From: Rubritepida sp.
GTDB taxonomy: Bacteria; Pseudomonadota; Alphaproteobacteria; Acetobacterales; Acetobacteraceae
Direction: 5' to 3'
DNA length: 12,813 nt
Assembly (NCBI GenBank): GCA_028291485.1
Contig: JAQGHZ010000038.1
Span: 1 to 12,813 of the forward strand
In this document: one piece after another, positions 6,865 through 12,813 of the stretch
Layout: each line of letters starts with the position of its first letter
Position numbering within the stretch: position 1 is the first letter of the stretch
Notes under the pieces: model-generated
Told to the model about the DNA's origin: nothing
The model's input: the letters and a program-made list of their open reading frames with translations, nothing else
Database searches by the model: none
Program-made: the position numbers and the translations under genes

Positions 6865-7859
6865 CGCCGCAGCATCCCCGCCGCCTCGAACCAGTGGATG
6901 GCGTCCATCACGCCCTCCTGCCAGGGCCGCGCCTGGAAGCCGAGCACGCGCCGGGCCTTCTCGGCCGAGAAGAACATGTGGTGCCCGGCCATCTTCAGCC
7001 CGTCGCGCGTCAGCATGGGCTCCTTGCCCGTCACCAGCGCCATCATCTCGGACAGATAGGCCAGGGGGACGAGGGGCGCGCGCGGCAGGCGGAAGGGCCT
7101 GCGGTGCCCGCGTTCGAGGGCGATGAACTCCAGCATCTGCGCCAGCGTCACGTCCTGGCCGCCCAGGATGTGCCGCTCGCCGGCGGCGCCATGGTCCAGC
7201 GCCGCCACGCAGCCCGCCGCGCAATCCGCGACATGCACGAGGTTCAGCCCGGTCTCCACATAGGCCGGCATCTTCCCCCGCGCCGCCTCCAGGATGATCC
7301 GGCCGGTCGGCGTCGGGCGACGGTCGTAGGGGCCGATCGGGGTGGAGGGGTTCACGATCACCGCCGGCAGCCCCTCCTTCCTCACCAGGTCTTCCACCAG
7401 CCGCTCGGATTCGGTCTTGCTCGCCTTGTAGGGGCCGATGGCCTCCTCGGGCGTTGCCGGGTCCTCCTCCGTGGCGGGGGTGCCGTCCGCCCGCGGCTTC
7501 AGCGTCGCCACGGAGGAGACATGCACGATTCGCGGCACGCCGGCCTTCAGCGCGGCCATCATGACGGCCTCGGTGCCTCCCACATTGGTCGCCCGCATCC
7601 GCACCGGGTCCGGCACGAAGATCCTATAATCGGCCGCCGCGTGGATCACGCCGCCCACCCCCGCCATGGCGTAGGCGAGGCTCGGACCGTCGGTGATGGT
7701 GCCCAGCGCGTAGGAAATATCCAATCCCGCCAAGGTCTCACGCGCCGCCTTGGGCCGGACCAGCGCGCGGACGGCATGGCCCTGGGCCAGAACGGCCCGC
7801 GCCAGCGAAGCCCCCAGGAATCCTGTGGCACCTGTGATCAAGATCGTCGTGGGACGCAT
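6861..7859 (-). CDS. hpnA: Hopanoid-associated sugar epimerase HpnA
   Basis: This 332-residue extended short-chain dehydrogenase/reductase is of the HpnA type found in hopanoid clusters. It has the NAD(P)-binding 'GATGFLG' at 10-16, 'IHAAADYRIF' near 72-81, catalytic 'VSSVATL' at 114-120 and the active-site YxxxK as 'YKASK' at 144-148. Next comes 'VIVNPSTPIGP' near 167-177. The exact reaction is not settled; family membership suggests oxidation, reduction or epimerisation of a sugar or lipid-linked substrate. The ATG at 7859 is chosen because it puts the glycine loop at the usual distance from the N-terminus; an in-frame ATG at 7895 would add 12 residues. Its stop overlaps the hpnB start by 4 bp, so the two are translationally coupled. 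It diverges from hpnM across 53 bp that must hold both promoters. Confidence 0.94.
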   Translation of the reverse strand: MRPTTILITGATGFLGASLARAVLAQGHAVRALVRPKAARETLAGLDISYALGTITDGPSLAYAMAGVGGVIHAAADYRIFVPDPVRMRATNVGGTEAVMMAALKAGVPRIVHVSSVATLKPRADGTPATEEDPATPEEAIGPYKASKTESERLVEDLVRKEGLPAVIVNPSTPIGPYDRRPTPTGRIILEAARGKMPAYVETGLNLVHVADCAAGCVAALDHGAAGERHILGGQDVTLAQMLEFIALERGHRRPFRLPRAPLVPLAYLSEMMALVTGKEPMLTRDGLKMAGHHMFFSAEKARRVLGFQARPWQEGVMDAIHWFEAAGMLRR

Positions 7860-7912
7860 GGCAGTCTTGTGGCCGACCGCAATGCCATGGTCCATACGGC
7901 GAAAGGCCCTAT

Positions 7913-8518
7913 ATGACGCACATGTTCTCCCGACGCCTCCTTCTCGTCGCCCCTGGGCTGCTGGCCCTGGCGACTCCCGCCCTCGCCCAAACGGCCCCGG
8001 CCGACGTGGTCGATCGTTTCCACACGGCCCTGCTCGAGGTCATGCGCAACGCGCAGAACCTCGGTCCGCGCGGCCGCTACGACCGGCTGGTGCCCGTCAT
8101 GAGCCAGGCCTTCGACCTCTCGGCCATGACGCGCATCGCGAGCGGCTCCAACTGGGCCAGCCTGCCGCCGGACCAGCAGGCCGCGCTGTCGCAGGCCTTC
8201 ACGCGCTGGTCGATCGCGACCTATGCGGCGCGCTTCGACGGCTATTCCGGCGAGACCTTCACGACGCTGGGCACGCAGACGCTGCCGAATGGCGACGCCC
8301 TGGTGCGCACTCGCCTGAACCGGACGGACGGCGACCCTGTCGTCCTCTCCTACCTGCTGCGCGGCAACCCGCCCCGCATCGTGGACGTGTACCTCACCGG
8401 CACGATCAGCGAGCTCGCCTCGCGCCGGTCGGAGTTTTCCGCGCTGATCCGCGACGGCGGCGTGCCCCGCGTGATGCAGGAGCTGGAGACCCGCACGGCG
8501 CGGCTATTGGCGGCCTAA
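7913..8518 (+). CDS. hpnM: Hopanoid-associated periplasmic protein HpnM (MlaC/Ttg2D family)
   Basis: This 201-residue protein has a clear signal peptide: basic 'FSRR', a hydrophobic stretch, and 'ALA' at 23-25 before Q26. The mature part matches the MlaC/Ttg2 family of periplasmic lipid-binding proteins, with 'VMSQAFDLSAMTRIASG' around 62-78, 'YAARFDGYSGETF' around 105-117 and 'RIVDVYLTGTI' near 155-165. HpnM proteins are encoded with hopanoid genes and are thought to help move hopanoids to the outer membrane with the RND-type exporter HpnN, which is absent here. The start may be the ATG at 7913 or that at 7922. The second removes 'MTH', gives a more typical signal peptide, and would be nearly leaderless if TATATG at 7910-7915 is the -10. 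A strong hairpin follows the stop codon directly. Confidence 0.9.
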   Translation: MTHMFSRRLLLVAPGLLALATPALAQTAPADVVDRFHTALLEVMRNAQNLGPRGRYDRLVPVMSQAFDLSAMTRIASGSNWASLPPDQQAALSQAFTRWSIATYAARFDGYSGETFTTLGTQTLPNGDALVRTRLNRTDGDPVVLSYLLRGNPPRIVDVYLTGTISELASRRSEFSALIRDGGVPRVMQELETRTARLLAA

Positions 8519-8520
8519 GA

Positions 8521-8551
8521 GCGCCTTGACCGCGGGCGCCGATCAAGGCGC
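8521..8551 (+). terminator. Hairpin terminator of hpnM
   Basis: GCGCCTTGA (8521-8529) and TCAAGGCGC (8543-8551) form a perfect 9-bp stem around a 13-base loop. It starts two bases after the hpnM TAA. There is no T run downstream. The position argues for transcription termination or 3'-end protection. Confidence 0.55.
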
Positions 8552-8570
8552 CACGCGCGGCCCCGGGGCG

Positions 8571-8579
8571 TGCTAAACT
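8571..8579 (+). promoter_or_regulatory. Extended -10 promoter for the DUF962 gene, probably leaderless
   Basis: TG-C-TAAACT (8571-8579) fits an extended -10 element. The DUF962 ATG starts at 8586, seven bases after it, where transcription itself would be expected to begin. No ribosome binding site precedes this ATG, so the mRNA may be leaderless. A clear -35 is missing, as is common with an extended -10. Confidence 0.45.
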
Positions 8580-8585
8580 GACGGC

Positions 8586-8933
8586 ATGGAGCCCGCCCAG
8601 CCGAGGAATTTTCGGGAGTTCTGGCCCTTCTACGTGGGCGAGCACCTCGACGCGCGCAATCGCTGGCTTCACTTCCTCGGCACATCAGTGGCGCTGACCT
8701 GCCTCCTGGCCGCCGCAATCAGCGGCCGGCCCGGGTGGCTGGCAGCGGCTCTGGTGGGCGGCTACGCGCTGGCCTGGATCGGACATTTCACGATCGAGCG
8801 GAACCGGCCGGCGACGTTCCGATATCCCCTCTACAGCTTCCTGGGCGACTGCAAAATGTTCGCCCTGATCCTCACGGGCCGAATGGACCGCGAGGTCGCG
8901 CGCGTCCGGGCCGAGCGCGCCCGCGAATCCTAG
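8586..8933 (+). CDS. DUF962 (Mpo1-like) membrane protein
   Basis: This 115-residue protein belongs to the DUF962/YGL010w family. It has the N-terminal 'FREFWPFYVGEHLDARNRWLH', a hydrophobic segment at about 30-46, a second at about 52-67 ending in 'WIGHF', and 'ERNRPATFRYPLYSFLGD' at 71-88. Histidines at 20, 29 and 67 are in conserved positions. In the yeast homologue Mpo1, such histidines bind iron for alpha-oxidation of 2-hydroxy fatty acids; applying that to this bacterial protein is inference. It stands alone between a hairpin and the receptor leader, with its own promoter, and has no ribosome binding site. Lying next to hopanoid genes suits a membrane-lipid role but does not prove one. 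Confidence 0.87.
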   Translation: MEPAQPRNFREFWPFYVGEHLDARNRWLHFLGTSVALTCLLAAAISGRPGWLAAALVGGYALAWIGHFTIERNRPATFRYPLYSFLGDCKMFALILTGRMDREVARVRAERARES

Positions 8934-8987
8934 TCCCCCGACCACCCTTCGGGCCCGTCACGCACCTCGCTTCCTGAGCTTTCGCAC

Positions 8988-9002
8988 CGGCCGGCCCGGC
9001 CG
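8988..9002 (+). terminator. Weak hairpin after the DUF962 gene
   Basis: CGGCCG (8988-8993) and CGGCCG (8997-9002) pair around a GCC loop, 55 bases after the DUF962 stop codon. There is no T run. The motif is self-complementary and GC-rich, so chance is a real alternative. No gene is seen in 8934-9114. Confidence 0.22.
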
Positions 9003-9058
9003 CTTGGCGATGCCCGGTTGCACGCGCCCGCAGGATCGGCTTCCTTGTCGTAAGCCTT

Positions 9059-9090
9059 TGTATTTCTTCAGTTTATTGAAGACATATACA
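9059..9090 (+). promoter_or_regulatory. AT-rich promoter region with nested dyad upstream of the TonB-dependent receptor
   Basis: In otherwise GC-rich DNA, 9041-9100 is AT-rich. It contains a perfect inverted repeat TCTTCA (9065-9070) / TGAAGA (9077-9082) around GTTTAT, nested inside TGTAT (9059-9063) / ATACA (9086-9090). A -10-like TATACA lies at 9085-9090, but no -35 at good spacing is seen. A symmetric site at this place is a likely operator for control of the receptor; the regulator is unknown and the sequence does not resemble a Fur box. Confidence 0.5.
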
Positions 9091-9114
9091 GATCTACCGA
9101 TGAAGAGGTGAAGA

Positions 9115-11223
9115 GTGGTGCACATATTGGTCCGTGGGTTGTCTTTCGCCCTGGTCCCCTGCCTTGCCGCGGCCCAAGGGGTGGTGCAGACGCAGGAACC
9201 CGCCCCGGCCATCGAGCTCGATCCCATCGTCGTGCAGTCCTCCCGGCTGGAGCAGGCACGGACCGGCATCGCCCCCGCCCTCGGCGCCAGCGTCACCCGC
9301 ATCGACCGCGAGACCATCGAGCGGCTGCCTCAAGGCGGCGGCGCCTCGCTCAACCAGGTGCTGCTCCAGGCGCCGGGCGTGGTGCAGGAGGCGCAGGGCG
9401 ACCTCCACGTCCGCGGTGACCACCGGAACCTGCAATACCGCATCAACGGCGTGATCATCCCCGAGGCGATCAGCGGCTTCGGCCAGCTCTTCGACGCGCG
9501 CGGCATGCGCTCCGTGGAGCTCATCACCGGCGCGCTGCCGGCGCAGTTCGGCTATCGGACGGCCGGCATCGTGGACATCACGCTGCGCTCCGGCGCGCAG
9601 GATCCGGGCGGCACGGCGAGCCTCTACGGCGGCAGCTTCGGCCAGTTCCAGCCGAGCCTCGCCTATGGCTCGGCGGTCGGGCCCTTCGAGTACTACGTGA
9701 CCGGCAGCCACCTGCGCAGCGACCGAGGCTTCGAGAACCCGACCAGCTCGCCCAACTCCATCCACAACAGCACCGAGCAGGTGCGCGGCCTCGTGAACAT
9801 GGCCTATTTGCTGGACGACCGGACGCGCGTGGCCTTCATCGGCGGCACCAACCAGTCGCGCTTCGAGATCCCCAACATCCCCGGCCAACCGGCGCAGTTC
9901 ACCGCCTTCGGCCAGAGCAGCTACGACAGCGCGAGCCTCCGCGCGCGGCAATGGCAGCGCTCCAGCTTCGGCGTGCTGGCCGTGCAGCACTCGCGCGACG
10001 CGCTGGACGTGCAGCTCTCCGCCTTCCTCCGGCAGACCTCGATCAGCTACGTGCCGGACACGGTGGGCGAGGTGGTCCTCTCCGGCGTCGGGGCCGAGAC
10101 GCGCAAGCGCAACTATTCCGCGGGCCTGCAGGGCGACGCCTCCTGGCGGGTGGCCGAGGCGCACACGCTCCGCGCCGGCTTCTTCGCCTCCGGCGACATC
10201 ACGCGCAACATCGCCAACAGCACGGTGCTGCCGCTGAACGCGCAGGGCGTGGCCTTCGACGCACCCTTCACCATCCAGGAGCGCGGGCGGATCGAGGGCC
10301 AGCTCTACGGCATCTACGCGCAGGACGAATGGCGGCTGACCGACGAGCTCACGCTCAACTTCGGCGCGCGCTTCGACGTGATGAACCAGCAGGTGAACGC
10401 CTCGCAGCTCAGCCCGCGCGCGAACCTGGTCTGGCGGCCGAGCGAGGCCACGACCATCTCGGCGGGCTATGCGCGCTACTTCACGCCGCCGCCCTCCGAA
10501 CTGCTGACCAACCCGGCGCTGGCCCGCTACGTCGGCACCACCCTGGCGCCCGAGGTGCTGCAGGCCAGCCCGCCGCGGCCCGAGCGTGCGCACTACTTCA
10601 ACCTCGGCATCCGCCATCGCATCGGCGAGAGCCTGACGCTGGGCGGCGAGGCCTTCTACCGCTCCGTCCGCGACATGCAGGACCTCGGCCAGTTCGGCAG
10701 CGCCTACATCTTCTCGCCCTACAACTACCGCGAGGGCCGGGTCTTCGGCACGGAGCTTTCGGCGCAATGGCGCCGGGGGCCGCTGCTGGCCTACGGCAAC
10801 CTGACCCTCTCGCGCTCCGAGGGGCGCGGCCTCGTCTCCAACCAGTATTTCTGGAGCACGGCCGAGCTCGCGCAGGTGCAGAAAAAGTTCGTCCGCACGG
10901 ACCATGACCAGCTCATCACCGGCTCGGCCGGCGTCGCCTACACGGCCTGGGAGGGCGGCAACGTGTCCTCGACGCTGGTCTATGGCAGCGGCATGCGGCG
11001 CGGCTTCGCCAACAGCCAGGTGGTGACGCCCTATGTCACCGTGAACCTCGGCCTGAGCCAGGAATTCATCATCGCCGGCGGCGGCAAATGGACCGCGCGG
11101 CTCGATGTGTTGAACCTCTTCGACCGCAGCTACCAGCTCCGCGACGGCACCGGTATCGGCGTCGGTGCTCCCCAATACGGCCTGCGGCGGGGCGTCTACG
11201 CCGGCCTGTCCCGCGCGCTTTAG
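9115..11223 (+). CDS. TonB-dependent outer-membrane receptor
   Basis: This 702-residue protein has a signal peptide ending near 'LAAAQ' (17-21). A TonB-box-like 'DPIVVQSSR' follows at 36-44. The plug domain spans roughly 50-160, with 'LNQVLLQAPGVV' at 79-90, 'LHVRGDHRNLQYRINGV' at 97-113 and 'IVDITLRSG' at 152-160. A long beta-barrel region fills the rest. The last residue is Leu rather than the usual aromatic residue. The start is GTG at 9115 (or GTG at 9118), because AGAGGTGA at 9104-9111 is a near-perfect ribosome binding site at good spacing. It is followed by exbB-exbD-tonB, so it probably imports its substrate using that complex. The substrate (siderophore, cobalamin, sugar or other) cannot be read from the sequence, and no biosynthesis or ABC-importer genes lie nearby in the window. 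Confidence 0.93.
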   Translation: MVHILVRGLSFALVPCLAAAQGVVQTQEPAPAIELDPIVVQSSRLEQARTGIAPALGASVTRIDRETIERLPQGGGASLNQVLLQAPGVVQEAQGDLHVRGDHRNLQYRINGVIIPEAISGFGQLFDARGMRSVELITGALPAQFGYRTAGIVDITLRSGAQDPGGTASLYGGSFGQFQPSLAYGSAVGPFEYYVTGSHLRSDRGFENPTSSPNSIHNSTEQVRGLVNMAYLLDDRTRVAFIGGTNQSRFEIPNIPGQPAQFTAFGQSSYDSASLRARQWQRSSFGVLAVQHSRDALDVQLSAFLRQTSISYVPDTVGEVVLSGVGAETRKRNYSAGLQGDASWRVAEAHTLRAGFFASGDITRNIANSTVLPLNAQGVAFDAPFTIQERGRIEGQLYGIYAQDEWRLTDELTLNFGARFDVMNQQVNASQLSPRANLVWRPSEATTISAGYARYFTPPPSELLTNPALARYVGTTLAPEVLQASPPRPERAHYFNLGIRHRIGESLTLGGEAFYRSVRDMQDLGQFGSAYIFSPYNYREGRVFGTELSAQWRRGPLLAYGNLTLSRSEGRGLVSNQYFWSTAELAQVQKKFVRTDHDQLITGSAGVAYTAWEGGNVSSTLVYGSGMRRGFANSQVVTPYVTVNLGLSQEFIIAGGGKWTARLDVLNLFDRSYQLRDGTGIGVGAPQYGLRRGVYAGLSRAL

Positions 11224-11271
11224 CGTCCGATCGCTTCAGGCTCCTTCCGCCTGAAGCGTGAATCGGCCGCT
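11222..11271. repeat. 50-bp imperfect palindrome containing bipartite element copy B
   Basis: The left arm is AGCGTCCGAT (11222-11231) plus CGCTTCAGGC (11232-11241). The right arm starts with GCCTGAAGCG (11249-11258) and ends with ATCGGCCGCT (11262-11271). The arms match except for one mismatch and a TGA bulge (11259-11261), with a 7-base loop. The inner 10-bp stem is perfect. The element overlaps the receptor stop codon, so it may act as a terminator between the receptor gene and exbB. It includes TCCGATCG-N22-GCGTGAATCGGCC (11226-11268), shared with 3451-3493. The layout resembles REP-type dispersed palindromes. Confidence 0.65.
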
Positions 11272-11295
11272 CCACAAGGTTTGGAACGCATCGAC

Positions 11296-11952
11296 ATGAA
11301 CGAAGCCCCTGATTTTTCCCTGGTCGCGCTGTTCCTGCAGGCCGACCTCGTGGTGAAGGCGGTGATGCTGGCGCTGGCCGCCGCCAGCTTCGCCGTCTGG
11401 ACCATCCTGCTCGACAAGTCTTTCCGACTCCGGCGGCTGCGGCGCGACATGGCGGAATTCGATGCCGCCGGACGCGTGGGGCACGGACAGTCGCTCGAAG
11501 CCGGGCTCGGACGGCAGGTGCTGCAAGCCGGCGCCGCGCTCCGCTTCGATCCGGACGAGGATCGCCTCACCCGCAAGGAACGCCTGCGCGAGACCATGCG
11601 CCTCGCGCTGGCCGACGCGATGCGGCCGCTCGAGACCGGCCTGCCCTTCCTGGCGACGGTCGGTTCCTCCGGCCCCTTCATCGGCCTTTTCGGCACGGTC
11701 TGGGGCATCATGAACAGCTTCACGGCCATCGCGCGCTCGAACAACACGAGCCTCGCCGTGGTGGCGCCGGGCATCGCGGAGGCGCTGCTCGCCACCGCTA
11801 TCGGCCTCGCCGCCGCGATCCCGGCTGTCATGGCCTACAACCGCTTCGTCGTCGCCGGCGCGCGGCTGCGCGGCGACGGACAGGCCGCCATCGCCCGCCT
11901 GGCCGACGCGCTCAGCGAGGCGCGCCGCGCGCCCGCCCTGGCGGGGGACTGA
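11296..11952 (+). CDS. exbB: ExbB proton-channel protein (MotA/TolQ/ExbB family)
   Basis: This 218-residue inner-membrane protein forms, with ExbD, the proton channel that drives TonB. It has three membrane segments: about 18-39, about 115-137 and about 160-182. The central family signature 'ATVGSSGPFIGLFGTVWGIM' is at 120-139, followed by 'NSFTAIA'. A cytoplasmic domain lies between segments one and two, as expected. ExbB and TolQ are hard to tell apart by sequence, but the ExbD and TonB genes directly downstream favour ExbB; no tolA, tolB or pal is present. The ATG at 11296 has GGAA nine bases upstream; an in-frame TTG at 11281 is less likely. It starts 72 bp after the receptor stop, beyond a palindrome, so it may be only partly co-transcribed with the receptor. 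Confidence 0.93.
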   Translation: MNEAPDFSLVALFLQADLVVKAVMLALAAASFAVWTILLDKSFRLRRLRRDMAEFDAAGRVGHGQSLEAGLGRQVLQAGAALRFDPDEDRLTRKERLRETMRLALADAMRPLETGLPFLATVGSSGPFIGLFGTVWGIMNSFTAIARSNNTSLAVVAPGIAEALLATAIGLAAAIPAVMAYNRFVVAGARLRGDGQAAIARLADALSEARRAPALAGD

Positions 11953-11955
11953 GCC

Positions 11956-12384
11956 ATGGCCATGGCCGGACCGCCGCAAGGCGACGACGAGGCGGGCGCC
12001 CTGCCCCTCTCCGAGATCAACGTGACGCCCTTCGTGGACGTGATGCTCGTGCTGCTGATCGTCTTCATGGTCGCCGCGCCGCTCATGCTCTCCTCCGTGC
12101 CGGTGCAACTGCCCAGCGCGGCCGCCGCGCCGGCCACGCCGCCGACCGAGCCCATCGTCCTCACGCTCGACCGGGCAGGAAACGCCTTCCTGCGCGACGA
12201 GCCGGTCGAGGCGGGCGCGCTGACGGCACGGATGCGCCTGCTGGCAGCGGCCGGCACCGACCACACCGTGCAGGTCCGCGCGGATCGCGGGCTGGCCTAT
12301 GGCGACGTGCTGGCCGCGATGGGCGCGGTCTCGGCGGCCGGCTTCTCCCGGGTCGCGCTGCTCGCCGAACAGCCGCCGCGCTGA
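11956..12384 (+). CDS. exbD: ExbD biopolymer transport protein
   Basis: This 142-residue protein has a short cytoplasmic N-terminus, then the family signature 'SEINVTPFVDVMLVLLIVFM' at 19-38, which runs into the single membrane helix. The key membrane aspartate that takes part in proton movement is Asp28. The periplasmic domain follows, with 'VQVRADRGLAYGDVLAAMGA' in its second half. The start is three bases after the exbB stop, with GGGGGA (11943-11947) as ribosome binding site; an in-frame ATG at 11962 is an alternative. The stop codon shares one base with the tonB start (TGATG). The protein is complete and typical. Confidence 0.95.
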   Translation: MAMAGPPQGDDEAGALPLSEINVTPFVDVMLVLLIVFMVAAPLMLSSVPVQLPSAAAAPATPPTEPIVLTLDRAGNAFLRDEPVEAGALTARMRLLAAAGTDHTVQVRADRGLAYGDVLAAMGAVSAAGFSRVALLAEQPPR

Positions 12385-12813
12385 TGTTCGACGCGGCCCT
12401 CGCCTCGCCGGGCGGCCCGCCCATCGCGGCGGCCCCGAAGCCGGGTCCGGCGATCCATCCGGCCGCGCTGGCCGGCGCGCTGCTGCTGCACCTCGCGGGT
12501 TTCGGCCTGCTGGTCTGGGCGGCGGCCTCGCGCGAGCCCCAACGAGCCGAGGAGCGGCCGGCCATCGAACTCACGCTGGAGACGGTGGCTCCGGAAACGC
12601 CGGCCGCCGAAGCCGCACCGGCCGAGCCTGAGCCCGAGCCGCCACCGCCCGAACCCGAACCGCCACCCGTCGAGCCGCCGCTGCCGGAACCACCGCCTCC
12701 GGAACCACCGCCTCCGATTCGGGCCGAGGCCGTGGCACCGCCCCCGCCGCCCGCGCCCCGTCCACGGCCGCCGCAGCCGCCGCGCGAGCGCCGGGCGGCG
12801 CCGACTTCCTCCG
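12384..12813 (+). CDS. tonB: TonB energy-transducing protein (3' end beyond window)
   Basis: The first 143 codons are visible and open to the window edge. A cytoplasmic stretch is followed by one membrane anchor at about 26-48. His36 in 'LLLHLAGFGL' matches the conserved histidine in the TonB membrane helix. A periplasmic spacer rich in Glu-Pro follows at about 79-110, then a basic Arg-Pro part at about 126-138. That order, acidic then basic, is the classic TonB layout. The C-terminal domain that touches receptors lies outside the window. The start shares one base with the exbD stop, which implies coupling. Together with the receptor, ExbB and ExbD, this makes a self-contained import unit. 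Confidence 0.88.
   Translation, partial: MFDAALASPGGPPIAAAPKPGPAIHPAALAGALLLHLAGFGLLVWAAASREPQRAEERPAIELTLETVAPETPAAEAAPAEPEPEPPPPEPEPPPVEPPLPEPPPPEPPPPIRAEAVAPPPPPAPRPRPPQPPRERRAAPTSS
12684..12713 (+). repeat. 15-bp tandem repeat in the tonB proline-rich linker
   Basis: CCGGAACCACCGCCT occurs twice back to back (12684-12698 and 12699-12713) and encodes two copies of Pro-Glu-Pro-Pro-Pro. The identical codons suggest recent in-frame duplication by slippage. Changes in copy number would alter the length of the linker across the periplasm. Confidence 0.8.

Noticed and set aside
5665..7059. A 464-codon + strand frame opposite hpnB and hpnA
   Set aside because: It is a shadow of two recognisable genes, with no domain and the composition of reverse-strand GC-rich DNA.
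6865..7224. An upstream extension of the hpnB frame
   Set aside because: It is an out-of-frame reading of hpnA. The GTG at 6864 gives a normal HpnB N-terminus with a membrane segment.
9100..9120. Stop-codon read-through or selenocysteine at TGA 9109
   Set aside because: A good ribosome binding site and a GTG start lie immediately downstream. No selenocysteine element was recognised, and this is not a position where selenocysteine would make sense.
9094..11175. A 693-codon open frame on the - strand across the receptor gene
   Set aside because: It is the antisense shadow of the receptor gene. Its translation is low-complexity Ala/Gly/Arg/Val with no family motif, as expected for the opposite strand of GC-rich coding DNA.

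Overview
The window is high-GC DNA with densely packed genes. Squalene-hopene cyclase, HpnA, HpnB and HpnM occur together with a YbjN-proC-DUF488 block. This points to an alphaproteobacterium of the Rhodospirillales, most likely an Acetobacteraceae/Roseomonas-like organism. The lineage is inferred from gene content and base composition; no database was searched.

Left block (178-2155, + strand): a YbjN-like protein, then proC (pyrroline-5-carboxylate reductase), which overlaps a small DUF488 protein by 4 bp. A convergent intergenic region (2156-2267) with hairpins facing both ways separates it from the - strand genes.

Central block (2268-7859, - strand): read in the direction of transcription, hpnA and hpnB overlap by 4 bp (GTGA). 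Then come squalene-hopene cyclase (shc/hpnF), a hairpin at the shc stop codon, and a YhiN/HI0933-type flavoprotein. hpnM (+ strand) diverges from hpnA across 53 bp, so the hopanoid genes form a divergent hpnM / hpnA-hpnB-shc locus. Squalene synthesis genes (hpnCDE), hpnG, hpnH and the hopanoid exporter hpnN are not in the window. A hairpin follows hpnM, then a DUF962 (Mpo1-like) membrane protein with what looks like a leaderless promoter.

Right block (9115-12813, + strand): a TonB-dependent outer-membrane receptor, then exbB, exbD and tonB. exbB-exbD-tonB are almost gapless and form a dedicated energising complex; tonB runs off the window end. The receptor is preceded by an AT-rich leader carrying a nested dyad, the best operator candidate here.

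No clearly new multi-gene system is visible. The most unusual signals are non-coding or structural. Two 43-bp intergenic elements have identical ends and exactly the same 22-nt spacing. HpnB has a Gly/Arg-rich in-frame segment with palindromic DNA that carries the core of that element. A dyad sits before the receptor gene, and an in-frame ATG-AAG-AGG-TGA lies just upstream of the receptor's GTG start.
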